Below are positions 55,509 through 64,000 of a DNA stretch of 64,000 nt, in pieces. Source of the stretch: Tatumella sp. JGM91 (GTDB lineage: Bacteria; Pseudomonadota; Gammaproteobacteria; Enterobacterales; Enterobacteriaceae); assembly GCF_018257575.1 (NCBI RefSeq), contig NZ_JAERJP010000013.1, forward strand, positions 49,835 through 113,834, read 5' to 3'. A program made the position numbers and the translations under genes. The notes below the pieces were generated by a model. That model did not search any database. It was not told the DNA's origin and saw only the letters and a program-made list of their open reading frames with translations. How positions within the stretch are numbered: position 1 is the stretch's first letter; every line of letters starts with the position of its first letter.

Positions 55509-57359
55509 TTAACCTCCCAGTTTACTCTTGTCGCGAACGGCACCTTTATCGGCACTGGTCGCCAGTGAAGCGTAAGCCCGCAGTGCAAACGACACTTCAC
55601 GCTGACGATCCTGTGGGGTATAAGCGGCATTGCCACGGGCTTCTTCCGCGGTACGACGTGTCTGCAGTTCTGCATCGCTGATATCCAGGCTGATACTGCG
55701 GCCAGGGATATTGATATCAATCATGTCACCGTCTTTTACCAGGGCAATAGTGCCGCCATTCGCTGCTTCCGGAGACGCGTGGCCGATAGATAATCCGGAT
55801 GTCCCTCCGGAGAAACGACCATCAGTAATTAATGCGCAGCTTTTACCCAGGCCCATCGATTTCAGATAGGTGGTGGGGTACAGCATTTCCTGCATACCCG
55901 GCCCTCCTTTCGGGCCTTCGTAGCGGATCACCACAACATCGCCGGCAACAACCTTACCGCCAAGGATCGCCTCTACGGCATCATCCTGACTTTCATACAC
56001 TTTTGCCGGACCACGGAAGGTCAGAATGTCTTTATCCACCCCGGCTGTTTTCACAATACAGCCATCCAGCGCCATATTGCCGTACAGTACTGCCAGCCCG
56101 CCATCCTGTGAATATGCATGTTCACGGGTCCGGATACAGCCCTGTTCACGGTCATCATCCAGCGTATCCCAGCGACAGTTCTGCGAGAAAGCTTTCGTGG
56201 TACGTATCCCGGCAGGGCCGGCACGGTACATTTCTTTCACTGCTTCATCTTTCGTCAGCATGATATCGTAATTATCCAGGGCTTCCCGCAGGGTGGTACC
56301 CAGGATATTCGGTACTGAGGTGTTCAGCAGGCCTGCACGGTCCAGCTCACCGAGAATACCAATCACTCCACCGGCACGGTGCACATCCTCCATATGGTAT
56401 TTCGGGGTACTGGGTGCCACTTTACACAGATGAGGTACCTGACGGGACAGGCGATCGATATCTGAAATATCGAAGTCAATTTCCCCTTCCCGCGCCGCTG
56501 CCAGTAAGTGCAGTACGGTATTTGTCGACCCGCCCATGGCGATATCCAGCGTCATCGCATTTTCAAATGCTTCCTTGCTGGCGATATTACGTGGCAGCAC
56601 AGAAGTATCATCCTGTTCATAATAACGCTTTGTCAGGCTGACAATTCGCTTACCGGCGTTGATAAACAGTTGTTCGCGATCGGCATGGGTCGCCAGCAGA
56701 GAACCATTTCCCGGCTGAGAAAGACCCAGAGCTTCGGTCAGACAGTTCATGGAGTTTGCCGTAAACATACCGGAGCAGGAACCACAGGTCGGACAGGCTG
56801 AACGTTCAATCTGTTCACTATCGGCATCGCTGACATTCGGATTCGCACCCTGAATCATCGCATCCACCAAATCCAGCTTAATGATTTGGTCTGACAGTTT
56901 AGTTTTACCGGCTTCCATCGGGCCGCCGGACACAAAAATGACCGGAATATTCAGACGCAATGACGCCATCAGCATTCCCGGGGTGATCTTATCGCAGTTT
57001 GAGATACAGACCATGGCATCAGCACAGTGCGCATTTACCATATATTCTACGGAGTCAGCAATCAGCTCACGTGATGGCAGTGAATACAGCATACCGCCAT
57101 GGCCCATTGCGATACCATCGTCAACCGCAATGGTATTAAATTCTTTGGCAACGCCCCCTGATGCTTCAATTTGTTCGGCAACCAGCTTACCCAGATCACG
57201 TAAGTGCACATGGCCCGGCACAAACTGAGTGAATGAGTTTACAACCGCAATGATCGGCTTACCGAAATCATCATCAGTCATTCCGGTTGCGCGCCACAGG
57301 GCGCGGGCTCCGGCCATATTACGTCCATGGGTGGTGGTGGCGGAACGGTACTTAGGCAT
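55509..57359 (-). CDS. ilvD: dihydroxy-acid dehydratase IlvD
   Basis: IlvD makes the 2-oxo acids of valine and isoleucine and carries an oxygen-sensitive 4Fe-4S cluster. The 616-residue length equals the E. coli protein. Cysteines for the cluster are visible: Cys122 (NCDKITPG) and Cys192/Cys195 in CPTCGSCSG (189-197). The magnesium- and substrate-binding stretch [12 protein letters not shown] follows. It lies between ilvE and ilvA in one transcript. Confidence 0.97.
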   Translation of the reverse strand: MPKYRSATTTHGRNMAGARALWRATGMTDDDFGKPIIAVVNSFTQFVPGHVHLRDLGKLVAEQIEASGGVAKEFNTIAVDDGIAMGHGGMLYSLPSRELIADSVEYMVNAHCADAMVCISNCDKITPGMLMASLRLNIPVIFVSGGPMEAGKTKLSDQIIKLDLVDAMIQGANPNVSDADSEQIERSACPTCGSCSGMFTANSMNCLTEALGLSQPGNGSLLATHADREQLFINAGKRIVSLTKRYYEQDDTSVLPRNIASKEAFENAMTLDIAMGGSTNTVLHLLAAAREGEIDFDISDIDRLSRQVPHLCKVAPSTPKYHMEDVHRAGGVIGILGELDRAGLLNTSVPNILGTTLREALDNYDIMLTKDEAVKEMYRAGPAGIRTTKAFSQNCRWDTLDDDREQGCIRTREHAYSQDGGLAVLYGNMALDGCIVKTAGVDKDILTFRGPAKVYESQDDAVEAILGGKVVAGDVVVIRYEGPKGGPGMQEMLYPTTYLKSMGLGKSCALITDGRFSGGTSGLSIGHASPEAANGGTIALVKDGDMIDINIPGRSISLDISDAELQTRRTAEEARGNAAYTPQDRQREVSFALRAYASLATSADKGAVRDKSKLGG

Positions 57360-57423
57360 GCTCTGTTTACTCCAGTCTGGAAAAAATTCGCGGGCAGTGA
57401 CTACCCGCGTGATATCTCAATTA

Positions 57424-58353
57424 TTATGGGTTGACCTGATCCAACCAGCCCCATTTATCTTCCGTTTCACCGGTAAACAGACCAAAGAATGCCTGCTGAA
57501 TACGTTTTGTCACCGGGCCACAGCGACCTTCGCCGACCTGAATGCCGTCAACACTGCGCACCGGTGTGATTTCTGCTGCAGTCCCGGACATAAAGACTTC
57601 GTCCGCCAGGTACAGGGATTCACGGGACAGCACCTGTTCACGGACTTCGATACCTAAGTCTGCGGCCAGTTTAATGATGGCATCACGGGTGATCCCCGGC
57701 AGCGCCGAAGAGGTGAATGGCGGGGTAAACAGAATGCCATCTTTCACTTCGAACAGGTTTTCACCTGCGCCTTCTGAAACGTAGCCGTTCACATCCAGCG
57801 CGATCCCTTCCTGATAGCCATGACGACGCGCTTCGCTGCCCACCAGCAATGAGGACAGGTAGTTCCCTCCGGCTTTCGCCGCTGTCGGGATGGTATTTGC
57901 CGCAACACGGTTCCAGGAGGAGACCATAGCATCAATACCCTGGTCCAGGGCTTCTGCGCCCAGATAGGCTCCCCACGGGAAGGCGGCAATAATGACATCG
58001 GTACTGAATCCTTCCGGCGGGTTAACTCCCAGGCCGACATCTCCGACAAAGACTAACGGACGGATATAAGCACTTTTCAGGTTATTCACCCGCAGAACTT
58101 CACGGCATGCTTCCATCAGTTGATCAACGCTTTGTGACACAGGGAAACGATAGATTTTGGCTGAGTCGCGCAGGCGCTGCATATGTTCACGATGGCGAAA
58201 AACAACCGGGCCTTTATGCGAGTCATAGCAACGGATACCTTCAAATACTGAAGTACCATAGTGCAGTGCGTGTGACATCACACTGACTTTAGCCTCTTCC
58301 CATTTAACCATTTCCCCGTTGAACCAGATAAGCTCTGCTTTTTTAGTCGTCAT
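57424..58353 (-). CDS. ilvE: branched-chain amino acid transaminase IlvE
   Basis: IlvE is the class IV PLP transaminase that finishes valine, leucine and isoleucine. The 309-residue protein has the PLP lysine Lys160 (PTAAKAGGNY) and the phosphate-cup motif GTAAEITPV. It follows ilvM after 46 bases and precedes ilvD by 64 bases. Confidence 0.97.
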   Translation of the reverse strand: MTTKKAELIWFNGEMVKWEEAKVSVMSHALHYGTSVFEGIRCYDSHKGPVVFRHREHMQRLRDSAKIYRFPVSQSVDQLMEACREVLRVNNLKSAYIRPLVFVGDVGLGVNPPEGFSTDVIIAAFPWGAYLGAEALDQGIDAMVSSWNRVAANTIPTAAKAGGNYLSSLLVGSEARRHGYQEGIALDVNGYVSEGAGENLFEVKDGILFTPPFTSSALPGITRDAIIKLAADLGIEVREQVLSRESLYLADEVFMSGTAAEITPVRSVDGIQVGEGRCGPVTKRIQQAFFGLFTGETEDKWGWLDQVNP

Positions 58354-58399
58354 TATTCTGTCCTTTTACGCTTTAGCGTGGATGTGTTGTGTTTGTCTG

Positions 58400-58633
58400 T
58401 TATTGAACCTGAACGCGGGTAACGTCCATCAGTTTTGTAAGTTGTACCGACAATAAATCAATCGGCCGCTGGCTGGCCACGGTCAGGTCAATACTGACCT
58501 GCTCATTGTCCGCTGCCCGGGCGACAACATTCATAGTGCATACCCGAAAACCACGATGGCGGATAACCCGTAAAATACGTTCTAAAATTTCAGGGCGGAA
58601 CTGTGCTTCGATAGATAACTGATGCTGTTTCAT
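58400..58633 (-). CDS. ilvM: acetolactate synthase II small subunit IlvM
   Basis: IlvM is the ACT-domain small subunit of AHAS II. The 77-residue protein is about ten residues shorter than E. coli IlvM, lacking its tail, but the core ([25 protein letters not shown] and IDLTVAS-RPIDLL--QLTKL-DV) matches. Its start overlaps the ilvG stop by 4 bases, so the two subunits are translationally coupled. Confidence 0.94.
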   Translation of the reverse strand: MKQHQLSIEAQFRPEILERILRVIRHRGFRVCTMNVVARAADNEQVSIDLTVASQRPIDLLSVQLTKLMDVTRVQVQ

Positions 58634-60276
58634 AAACTGTCCTCCATCATATTGGCATTGCTGGCACCGGGAGGAACCAGTGGCCAGACATTTTCAGCTT
58701 CATCGATGGAGACATGCAGAAAGTAAGGCCCGTCGCTGTTCAGCATTTCGGCTAATGCACCATCAATCTGCTCTTTACGGCTGATTTGCTGCCCCGGAAT
58801 ACCGAAAGCGCTTGCCAGCGTCAGGAAGTCAGGATTATCGGTCAGAATGGTTTCACTGTAGCGTTGTTCAAAAAACAATTGCTGCCACTGGCGAACCATA
58901 CCCAGTCGCTGGTTATCCAGCAGCAGGATTTTCACCGGTAATTTCCGGCGTTTAATGGTGCCAAGTTCCTGAATATTCATCATGATAGAGCCATCGCCGG
59001 ATACACAAATGACGGTATCCTGCGGACAGGCCACCTGAGCACCAATGGCGGCGGGTAAACCAAAGCCCATGGTCCCCAGACCACTGGAGGTAATAAAACG
59101 ATCCGGTGTATCAAACGTCATATGCTGAGCCGCCCACATTTGGTGCTGGCCGACGTCGGTTGTGATAATGGTTGCGGGCGGTTTTTTTTCTGAGAGGGTA
59201 TTTAATAATGCAGGGGCATAGATGGCGTCACCGGGATGATTATACGCGGGGGCGAAATCCCGCTTCATCGACGCTGTGGCGCTGCACCATTCAGCGATAT
59301 CCATTGGCTGGCTGATGGCGGGTAACAGCTGATTCAGGCATCCCTGCAGGCTGACATGGGCACGGCGCAGTTTATTCAACTCTGCAGGGTCAATATCCAG
59401 ATGGATAACCGAGGCATCAGGCGCAAAAGCGTCCAGTTTCCCGGTCACGCGGTCATCAAAACGGGCCCCGACAGCAATCAGCAAATCACACTGCTGGACT
59501 GCCAGGTTGGCCACTTTACTACCATGCATGCCCAGCATGCCCAGATAAGCCTCTTCCGTATCCGCAACTGCCCCTAACCCTTTCAGGGTACAAACTGACG
59601 GGATGCCGGTCACCCGCAGAAAATCACGTAACGCCGGAACCGCACCGGCGATCCCCACACCACCACCGATGTACACTACCGGTTTTACTGACCGGGACAT
59701 TAACTGCCGGGCGGCTGCGATATCCGCGTCAGGCAGCTGCAGCGGCGGATTAACCGGTAACTGATGTGGCGTGAAATCAGCAGAACCCAGCTGGATATCT
59801 TTAGGGATATCGACCAGAACCGGCCCCGGACGACCGGAATTAGCAATATCAAACGCGCTTTCCAGTATCGCAGGCAGTTCTTCCAGTGACTGCACCATAA
59901 AACTGTGTTTAGTACAGGCCAGGGATAATCCAAGAACATCAATCTCCTGGAAAGCATCAGTACCAATCACAGCAGAAGAAACCTGTCCGGTGATGGCAAC
60001 CACAGGAACTGAATCCATCATCGCATCCGCCAGCCCTGTGATCAGGTTAGTCGCTCCCGGACCAGAAGTTGCAATACACACGCCCGTATTACCGGTCGCT
60101 CTGGCATAACCAATTGCCGCCATTACAGCGCCTTGCTCATGCCGGCACAGCAGGTGTTCAACACCACCATCATAAAGAGCATCATACACTGGCATAATTG
60201 CCCCGCCCGGATAACCAAAAACGGTCTGAATCCCCTGTGTCCGTAATGCCTGAACTACCCACTGTGCTCCGGTCAT
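58630..60276 (-). CDS. ilvG: acetolactate synthase II large subunit IlvG, intact
   Basis: IlvG is the ThDP-dependent catalytic subunit of AHAS II, the valine-insensitive isozyme. I start at the ATG at 60276 (548 residues, as in functional E. coli strains), with AGGAG 7 bases before it; the frame continues to 60306 but would overlap ilvX. The ThDP motif [14 protein letters not shown], the N-terminal [16 protein letters not shown] and Glu in [11 protein letters not shown] are visible. Unlike E. coli K-12, the gene is not frameshifted. Confidence 0.97.
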   Translation of the reverse strand: MTGAQWVVQALRTQGIQTVFGYPGGAIMPVYDALYDGGVEHLLCRHEQGAVMAAIGYARATGNTGVCIATSGPGATNLITGLADAMMDSVPVVAITGQVSSAVIGTDAFQEIDVLGLSLACTKHSFMVQSLEELPAILESAFDIANSGRPGPVLVDIPKDIQLGSADFTPHQLPVNPPLQLPDADIAAARQLMSRSVKPVVYIGGGVGIAGAVPALRDFLRVTGIPSVCTLKGLGAVADTEEAYLGMLGMHGSKVANLAVQQCDLLIAVGARFDDRVTGKLDAFAPDASVIHLDIDPAELNKLRRAHVSLQGCLNQLLPAISQPMDIAEWCSATASMKRDFAPAYNHPGDAIYAPALLNTLSEKKPPATIITTDVGQHQMWAAQHMTFDTPDRFITSSGLGTMGFGLPAAIGAQVACPQDTVICVSGDGSIMMNIQELGTIKRRKLPVKILLLDNQRLGMVRQWQQLFFEQRYSETILTDNPDFLTLASAFGIPGQQISRKEQIDGALAEMLNSDGPYFLHVSIDEAENVWPLVPPGASNANMMEDSL

Positions 60277-60278
60277 GG

Positions 60279-60329
60279 CTATTCTCCTGCCTTTTGTCGG
60301 GAACAACAGAATTTCATACTACTTTTCAT
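60279..60329 (-). CDS. ilvX: 16-residue peptide IlvX
   Basis: A 16-codon frame [16 protein letters not shown] aligns without gaps with E. coli IlvX, sharing S--KFC-SR---G. GGAG lies 6 bases before the second of two adjacent ATG codons, which gives exactly the E. coli length. Its stop falls within the ribosome-site region of ilvG, 2 bases before the ilvG ATG. The function of IlvX is unknown; it is reported to be translated in E. coli. Confidence 0.8.
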   Translation of the reverse strand: MKSSMKFCCSRQKAGE

Positions 60330-60368
60330 CATCTGCTCCACATTAAAATACTGTAATGCCTGATAACC

Positions 60369-60401
60369 AAAAAAAAACCCCCGGACCTTTCGGTGCGGGG
60401 G
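60369..60401 (-). terminator. ilv operon attenuator terminator
   Basis: On the minus strand CCCCCG and CGGGGG (60378-60401, with an inner 3-bp helix) are followed by nine T residues. It lies after the ilvL leader and before ilvX and ilvG, where ribosome stalling on ilvL prevents its formation. Confidence 0.93.
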
Positions 60402-60426
60402 TTCTCTTTCGATTAAGGCTTGATTT

Positions 60427-60525
60427 TTAAGCCTTTCTTTCTCCGAGTGCAGCCCCGCACGATGGTAGAATAATCACCACCACACTAATCACGACCAGGC
60501 TAATCACTCGTAGAAGGGCTTTCAT
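60427..60525 (-). CDS. ilvL: ilvGMEDA leader peptide IlvL
   Basis: The 32-residue leader peptide (beginning MKALLRVISLVVISVVVIII-like, with ILP and ending GERKA) is packed with valine, isoleucine and leucine codons and has the same length as E. coli IlvL. Shortage of any of the three amino acids stalls the ribosome and prevents the attenuator from forming. It follows the operon promoter directly. Confidence 0.95.
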   Translation of the reverse strand: MKALLRVISLVVISVVVIILPSCGAALGERKA

Positions 60526-60852
60526 AATAAGTACAATAATTCGCTTAATTCGAAGTAATGCCTAAAGAGTTATCACAGATTAATGTGATGTGACAACATT
60601 TTTCTGTGTTTATTTTTTTGGGAACCGGTATGGTATTTTTTTAAGATATTGATAAGTATTAGTTATATTTAAAAAGATAATTGCCATCTTTTTATGTCGA
60701 AAAAACAGCAGTACTGTAAAACCGCTCATAATGACACCGCAAAAATTTTTTCCCCGGCCTGTTTCTTTGCGTGGTAACTTCTGAATTTTGCTTATTTTCT
60801 CACCGTATCCATGACCAGCATTTTACACTGGCGATGATCATAAGGAGAGAAT
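60526..60852. other. divergent promoter region of ilvL and yifB
   Basis: This 327-base AT-rich region holds the ilvLXGMEDA promoter on the minus strand (TTGTCA at about 60592-60597 with ATAACT 17 bases on is one candidate) and the yifB promoter on the plus strand. AAGGAG at 60841-60846 is the yifB ribosome site. I see no gene in it. Confidence 0.6.
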
Positions 60853-62373
60853 ATGTCATTAGCCAGAGTAATGACCCGGGCAAGTATCGGTATTGATGCA
60901 CCCTTAGTCATGATTGAAGTACATCTGAGCAGCGGGCTCCCCGGGCTGACACTGGTCGGATTACCCGAAGCAACGGTAAAAGAAGCCCGCGAGCGGGTGC
61001 GCAGCGCCATACTCAATAGCGGATTCACTTTTCCCGCACGCCGTATTACCGTTAACCTGGCACCGGCAGATATGCCTAAAGAGGGCGGACGCTATGACCT
61101 GCCTATCGCCATCGCTATCCTGGCTGCGTCTCATCAAATACCTGCGGCACAGTTGCCCCGGCTAGAATTCCTCAGTGAACTGGCACTGAATGGCAGCCTG
61201 AGAGCAGTCAGAGGTGCAATCCCTGCCGTTATCGCTGCCCGGAATGCACAGCGAACCATGATCCTTTCTGCCGATAACGAAGCCGAAGCCGGGCTCATCC
61301 AGGGCGATACCGCCTGTATTGGCAAAACTCTGCTTGAAATCTGTCATTTTCTGCACGGCAAAGGCGAGTTGCGTCAGGCAGAAAATCACCTGCCCGTTAT
61401 CAGCAGGCAGTATCCCGACCTGCAGGATATTATCGGCCAGCAGCATGCCCGCCGGGCATTAGAGATTACAGCCGCCGGCGGACACAATATGTTGCTGGTT
61501 GGTCCGCCGGGAACCGGGAAAACGATGCTGGCAGCCAGACTTCCCGGCCTTTTACCCCCGCTGACAGCGCACGAAGCCCTGGAATGTACCGCCCTGCTGA
61601 GTCTGAGCCATAATGCCCCTGCTGCAACACTCTGTACCGATCGCCCGTTTCGCGCTCCCCACCACAGTGCTTCCATGTTTGCTCTGGTCGGGGGAGGCTC
61701 TCTGCCACTGCCCGGAGAGATATCTCTGGCCCATAACGGGGTACTGTTCCTCGATGAACTACCCGAATTTGAGCGAAAAACACTGGATGCCCTCCGCCAG
61801 CCTCTGGAGTCCGGAGACATATCAATTGCCAGAGCAAAAGCAAGGATCACTTTTCCGGCACGTTTTCAGTTAATTGCTGCTATGAATCCCGGCCCGACCG
61901 GACATTACGAAGGAGTGCATCGCCGGCAGTCAGCCAGCCAGTTACTTCGTTATCTGAACCGGTTATCAGGACCATTCCTCGACCGCTTTGATCTCTCTCT
62001 TGAAGTCCCCCTGTTACCGCCGGGTACACTGAGCAAAACATTCCAGCCTGGCGAAAGTAGTGGACAGGTCCGTGAACGGGTTATCAGGGCCAGGGAATAC
62101 CAACAGAAACGGGCCGGTAAGATAAATGCTTTGCTGAATAATGCAGAGGTAAGGCGCTGGTGTCAGATCACTCAGCAAGATGCACAATGGCTTGAAGAGA
62201 CCTTATCTGCTCTCGGTCTGTCCGTCCGGGCATGGCAGCGCATTCTGAAAGTTGCCAGGACGCTGGCTGATCTCAGGCTGCAACCGGAAATTACCAAAGA
62301 GCAACTGCTGGAGGCATTAAGCTACCGTGCGATGGACAGATTATTACATCGTTTACAACAGGAACGGACCTGA
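60853..62373 (+). CDS. yifB: ComM/Mg-chelatase-like AAA+ ATPase YifB
   Basis: This 506-residue AAA+ protein is of the ComM family; homologues act as branch-migration helicases in natural transformation. The enterobacterial role is not established. An N-terminal S5-like domain (VEVHLSSGLPGLTLVGLPE) is followed by the ATPase with Walker A GPPGTGKT at 217-224 and Walker B VLFLDELPEF, and a C-terminal Mg-chelatase-like domain. It is divergent from the ilv operon, as in E. coli. Confidence 0.94.
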   Translation: MSLARVMTRASIGIDAPLVMIEVHLSSGLPGLTLVGLPEATVKEARERVRSAILNSGFTFPARRITVNLAPADMPKEGGRYDLPIAIAILAASHQIPAAQLPRLEFLSELALNGSLRAVRGAIPAVIAARNAQRTMILSADNEAEAGLIQGDTACIGKTLLEICHFLHGKGELRQAENHLPVISRQYPDLQDIIGQQHARRALEITAAGGHNMLLVGPPGTGKTMLAARLPGLLPPLTAHEALECTALLSLSHNAPAATLCTDRPFRAPHHSASMFALVGGGSLPLPGEISLAHNGVLFLDELPEFERKTLDALRQPLESGDISIARAKARITFPARFQLIAAMNPGPTGHYEGVHRRQSASQLLRYLNRLSGPFLDRFDLSLEVPLLPPGTLSKTFQPGESSGQVRERVIRAREYQQKRAGKINALLNNAEVRRWCQITQQDAQWLEETLSALGLSVRAWQRILKVARTLADLRLQPEITKEQLLEALSYRAMDRLLHRLQQERT

Positions 62374-62420
62374 TAAATAACAGACGAAAAAAAGGGCCGC
62401 TGGCCCTTTCACTGATACTA

Positions 62421-62759
62421 TTAATCGTCGCTGTCATTAAACTCTTCGACGGTATCCATCTGCGGTTTACCGCCGGATAACGTGTGGAAACGTTTTGGAC
62501 GTTTAATTCTGGACATGTATTTTGACCAGACGCGTTCTGCTTCGGTTGCCGGCTCACGAATACCGCGACAGACTTCTACAAATCTGTGTTCTTCTTCCGT
62601 TACAGGTTCACGCTTTGCCAAATCCAGCTCATTAAAAGCAAAGCCATGACGCTCAAGTAGCTGGGCTTCCCTGATGGTAAAATCACCGTGGCGTGAGAAC
62701 CCTCGCGGGTAGTGTTTATTATCAAAAAAGCGATTGGTTGTGGTAAAGCTGTCCGACAT
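62421..62759 (-). CDS. maoP: Ori macrodomain protein MaoP
   Basis: MaoP (YifE) helps organise the Ori macrodomain of the chromosome in E. coli, together with the short site maoS. The 112-residue protein equals E. coli MaoP in length and is nearly collinear ([34 protein letters not shown] and [24 protein letters not shown]), ending in an acidic tail. It is divergent from hdfR. I could not identify the maoS site. Confidence 0.95.
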   Translation of the reverse strand: MSDSFTTTNRFFDNKHYPRGFSRHGDFTIREAQLLERHGFAFNELDLAKREPVTEEEHRFVEVCRGIREPATEAERVWSKYMSRIKRPKRFHTLSGGKPQMDTVEEFNDSDD

Positions 62760-62845
62760 TTTACACGCTCCTAACTCTTTTATGGTCGTGTGATTTATGG
62801 CGCGGAGTATTAGATACGCTTGACAAAGTGTAAAACAAAAGATTT

Positions 62846-62867
62846 AAATCATAACGATTAATGATTT
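62846..62867. promoter_or_regulatory. inverted repeat in the hdfR-maoP region
   Basis: AAATCAT and ATGATTT form a perfect 7-bp inverted repeat with an 8-base spacer, 14 bases before the hdfR start. Its position suits an autoregulatory HdfR operator, but this is inference from location only. Confidence 0.45.
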
Positions 62868-62880
62868 TGGAGATGAAATT

Positions 62881-63705
62881 GTGGATACTGAATTGCTGAA
62901 AACTTTCCTCGAAGTCAGCAGAACACGCCATTTTGGAAGGGCTGCAGAAGCATTGTATCTGACCCAGTCCGCGGTAAGTTTCCGCATTCGCCAGCTCGAA
63001 AATCAGCTCGGTGTCAGCCTGTTTACCCGACACCGGAATAATATTCGTCTGACATCAGCTGGCGAACGCCTGCTGCCGTATGCAGAGAACCTGATGAATA
63101 CCTGGCAGCTGGCAAAGAAAGAGGTATCCCTGTCACTACAGCACCATGAACTGACGATCGGTGCCAGTACTGCGCTCTGGGAGGCTTATATGACCCCCTG
63201 GCTGAAAAGCCTGTATCAGACCAGGGAAAACCTGCATATTGAAGCCAGGGTCGCCCAGAGGCACCTGCTGGTCAAACAGATCCACGAACGGCAACTGGAT
63301 GTTCTGATCACCACCGAAGCACCAAAAATGGATGAATTATCCAGCCAGCAAATTGGCCATATTTCGCTGGCATTATTCCGTTCCCGTCACTCAGAGAAAA
63401 AAGAGAAGTACCGGTATATCAAACTGGAATGGGGGGCAGACTTTCATCAGCACGAGTTTTATCTGTCAGGAAATGAGGATACCCCGATACTGACGACGAC
63501 ATCCGCTCATATTGCCCGGGATTTACTGCACACTACCGATTCCTGTGCATTTCTGCCGGAATACTGGCAAACACTGTATAAAGATTTGGTTCCGGTGACC
63601 GATACAGCAACAGTTGTCAGACCTTTATATGCTGTCTGGCTGCAAAATAGTGATCAGCAATCAGCCCTGAAACAATTACTGAAAGTACCGGTAGTGTTAC
63701 GTTAA
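62881..63705 (+). CDS. hdfR: LysR-family regulator HdfR
   Basis: HdfR represses the flagellar master operon flhDC and activates gltBD in E. coli. The 274-residue protein begins at a GTG (62881) with GGAG 8 bases upstream; residues from [23 protein letters not shown] on match E. coli HdfR, including the winged helix [19 protein letters not shown]. Position next to maoP and the two tRNA genes is the same as in E. coli. Confidence 0.95.
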   Translation: MDTELLKTFLEVSRTRHFGRAAEALYLTQSAVSFRIRQLENQLGVSLFTRHRNNIRLTSAGERLLPYAENLMNTWQLAKKEVSLSLQHHELTIGASTALWEAYMTPWLKSLYQTRENLHIEARVAQRHLLVKQIHERQLDVLITTEAPKMDELSSQQIGHISLALFRSRHSEKKEKYRYIKLEWGADFHQHEFYLSGNEDTPILTTTSAHIARDLLHTTDSCAFLPEYWQTLYKDLVPVTDTATVVRPLYAVWLQNSDQQSALKQLLKVPVVLR

Positions 63706-63809
63706 ATAATTATCAGATAAACATTTATTCAGGAAAATACAGAAAGAACAGGAACCGGCATCGCCAGACGGCGAATGTCGGTAAAAGACAGGTTTTTTCA
63801 GACAAAAAA

Positions 63810-63838
63810 AATCCTTTGCCAGGCAAAGGATTATTTTT
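63810..63838. terminator. bidirectional terminator between hdfR and tRNA genes
   Basis: AATCCTTTGC and GCAAAGGATT form a 10-bp stem with a 3-nt loop, followed by ATTTTTT on the plus strand and seven T residues on the minus strand. It can end both hdfR and the tRNA transcript. Confidence 0.9.
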
Positions 63839-63840
63839 TC

Positions 63841-63916
<76 letters not shown>

Positions 63917-63924
63917 AAATAGGG

Positions 63925-64000
63925 TGGCGGAACGGACGGGACTCGAACCCGCGACCCCCTGCGTGACAGGCAGGTATTCTAACCAACTGAACTACCGCTC
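63925..64000 (-). tRNA. aspT: tRNA-Asp (GUC anticodon), 5' end cut by window edge
   Basis: 76 of the expected 77 bases are present; only the first base of the acceptor stem lies beyond the window. The anticodon GUC is the complement of 63965-63967. The encoded CCA end at 63925-63927 lies 8 bases from the Trp gene. In E. coli this pair is preceded by an rRNA operon, which may lie just beyond 64000. Confidence 0.96.

Noticed and set aside
60277..60306. TTG-initiated extension of ilvG
   Set aside because: The ATG at 60276 has a proper ribosome site and gives the family length; the extension overlaps ilvX.

Overview
The window looks like a chromosomal segment of an enterobacterium (order Enterobacterales). 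Most proteins read as close relatives of E. coli proteins: IlvC/Y/A/D/E/M/G, YifB, MaoP, HdfR, PitA, UspA/B, PrlC, RsmJ, RlmJ, Gor, YhjD/E and EcpA-E. Two E. coli neighbourhoods are recognisable: yhiN-pitA-uspB-uspA-rsmJ-prlC-rlmJ-gor, and ilvC to the Trp and Asp tRNA genes. Genes unusual for E. coli (a CitMHS-type citrate carrier, an AspT-type antiporter, a DctBD-like pair, an omega-amino-acid transaminase) and the reshuffled order point to another family, perhaps Erwiniaceae. That is inference, not proof.

Layout. 1-1.96 kb: a ProP-like osmoprotectant carrier ending in a strong terminator. 2.35-8.49 kb: an E. coli common pilus operon, ecpABCDE, with no adjacent ecpR. 8.6-13 kb: accessory stretch with a two-helix small protein, a Rob-like AraC regulator, a small secreted protein, an orphan reductase-like SDR and an AT-rich gap of about 1.3 kb. 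13-23.6 kb: conserved yhiN-to-gor block. 23.9-26.8 kb: transaminase and citrate carrier. 27.2-34.7 kb: a 51-residue ribbon-helix-helix-like protein, then an NAD malic enzyme, an AspT-type antiporter and a two-component system with a sigma-54 activator. A textbook -24/-12 promoter lies in front of the malic enzyme. 34.8-38.1 kb: TonB-dependent siderophore receptor and its AraC-type regulator, which has a Fur box in front. 38.2-51.1 kb: MFS exporter with divergent LysR gene, yqhA, ABC exporter, crcB behind a fluoride riboswitch, mntP behind an MntR box, a YbdJ-like protein, mqo, a PhzF-like protein, yhjD and yhjE. 51.4-60.5 kb: the branched-chain amino acid cluster ilvC-ilvY-ilvA-D-E-M-G, with the 16-codon ilvX, the ilvL leader peptide and its attenuator. 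60.8-64 kb: yifB, maoP, hdfR, then tRNA-Trp and tRNA-Asp on the minus strand; the Asp gene is cut by the window end.

The most interesting candidate system is 27.7-34.7 kb. A sensor kinase/sigma-54 activator pair appears to control a malic enzyme and an electrogenic-type antiporter. By analogy with the AspT/aspartate decarboxylase pair, it could be a dicarboxylate-decarboxylation module that conserves energy or resists acid. The sequence directly supports the promoter, the families and the gene order; substrate and physiology are inference.
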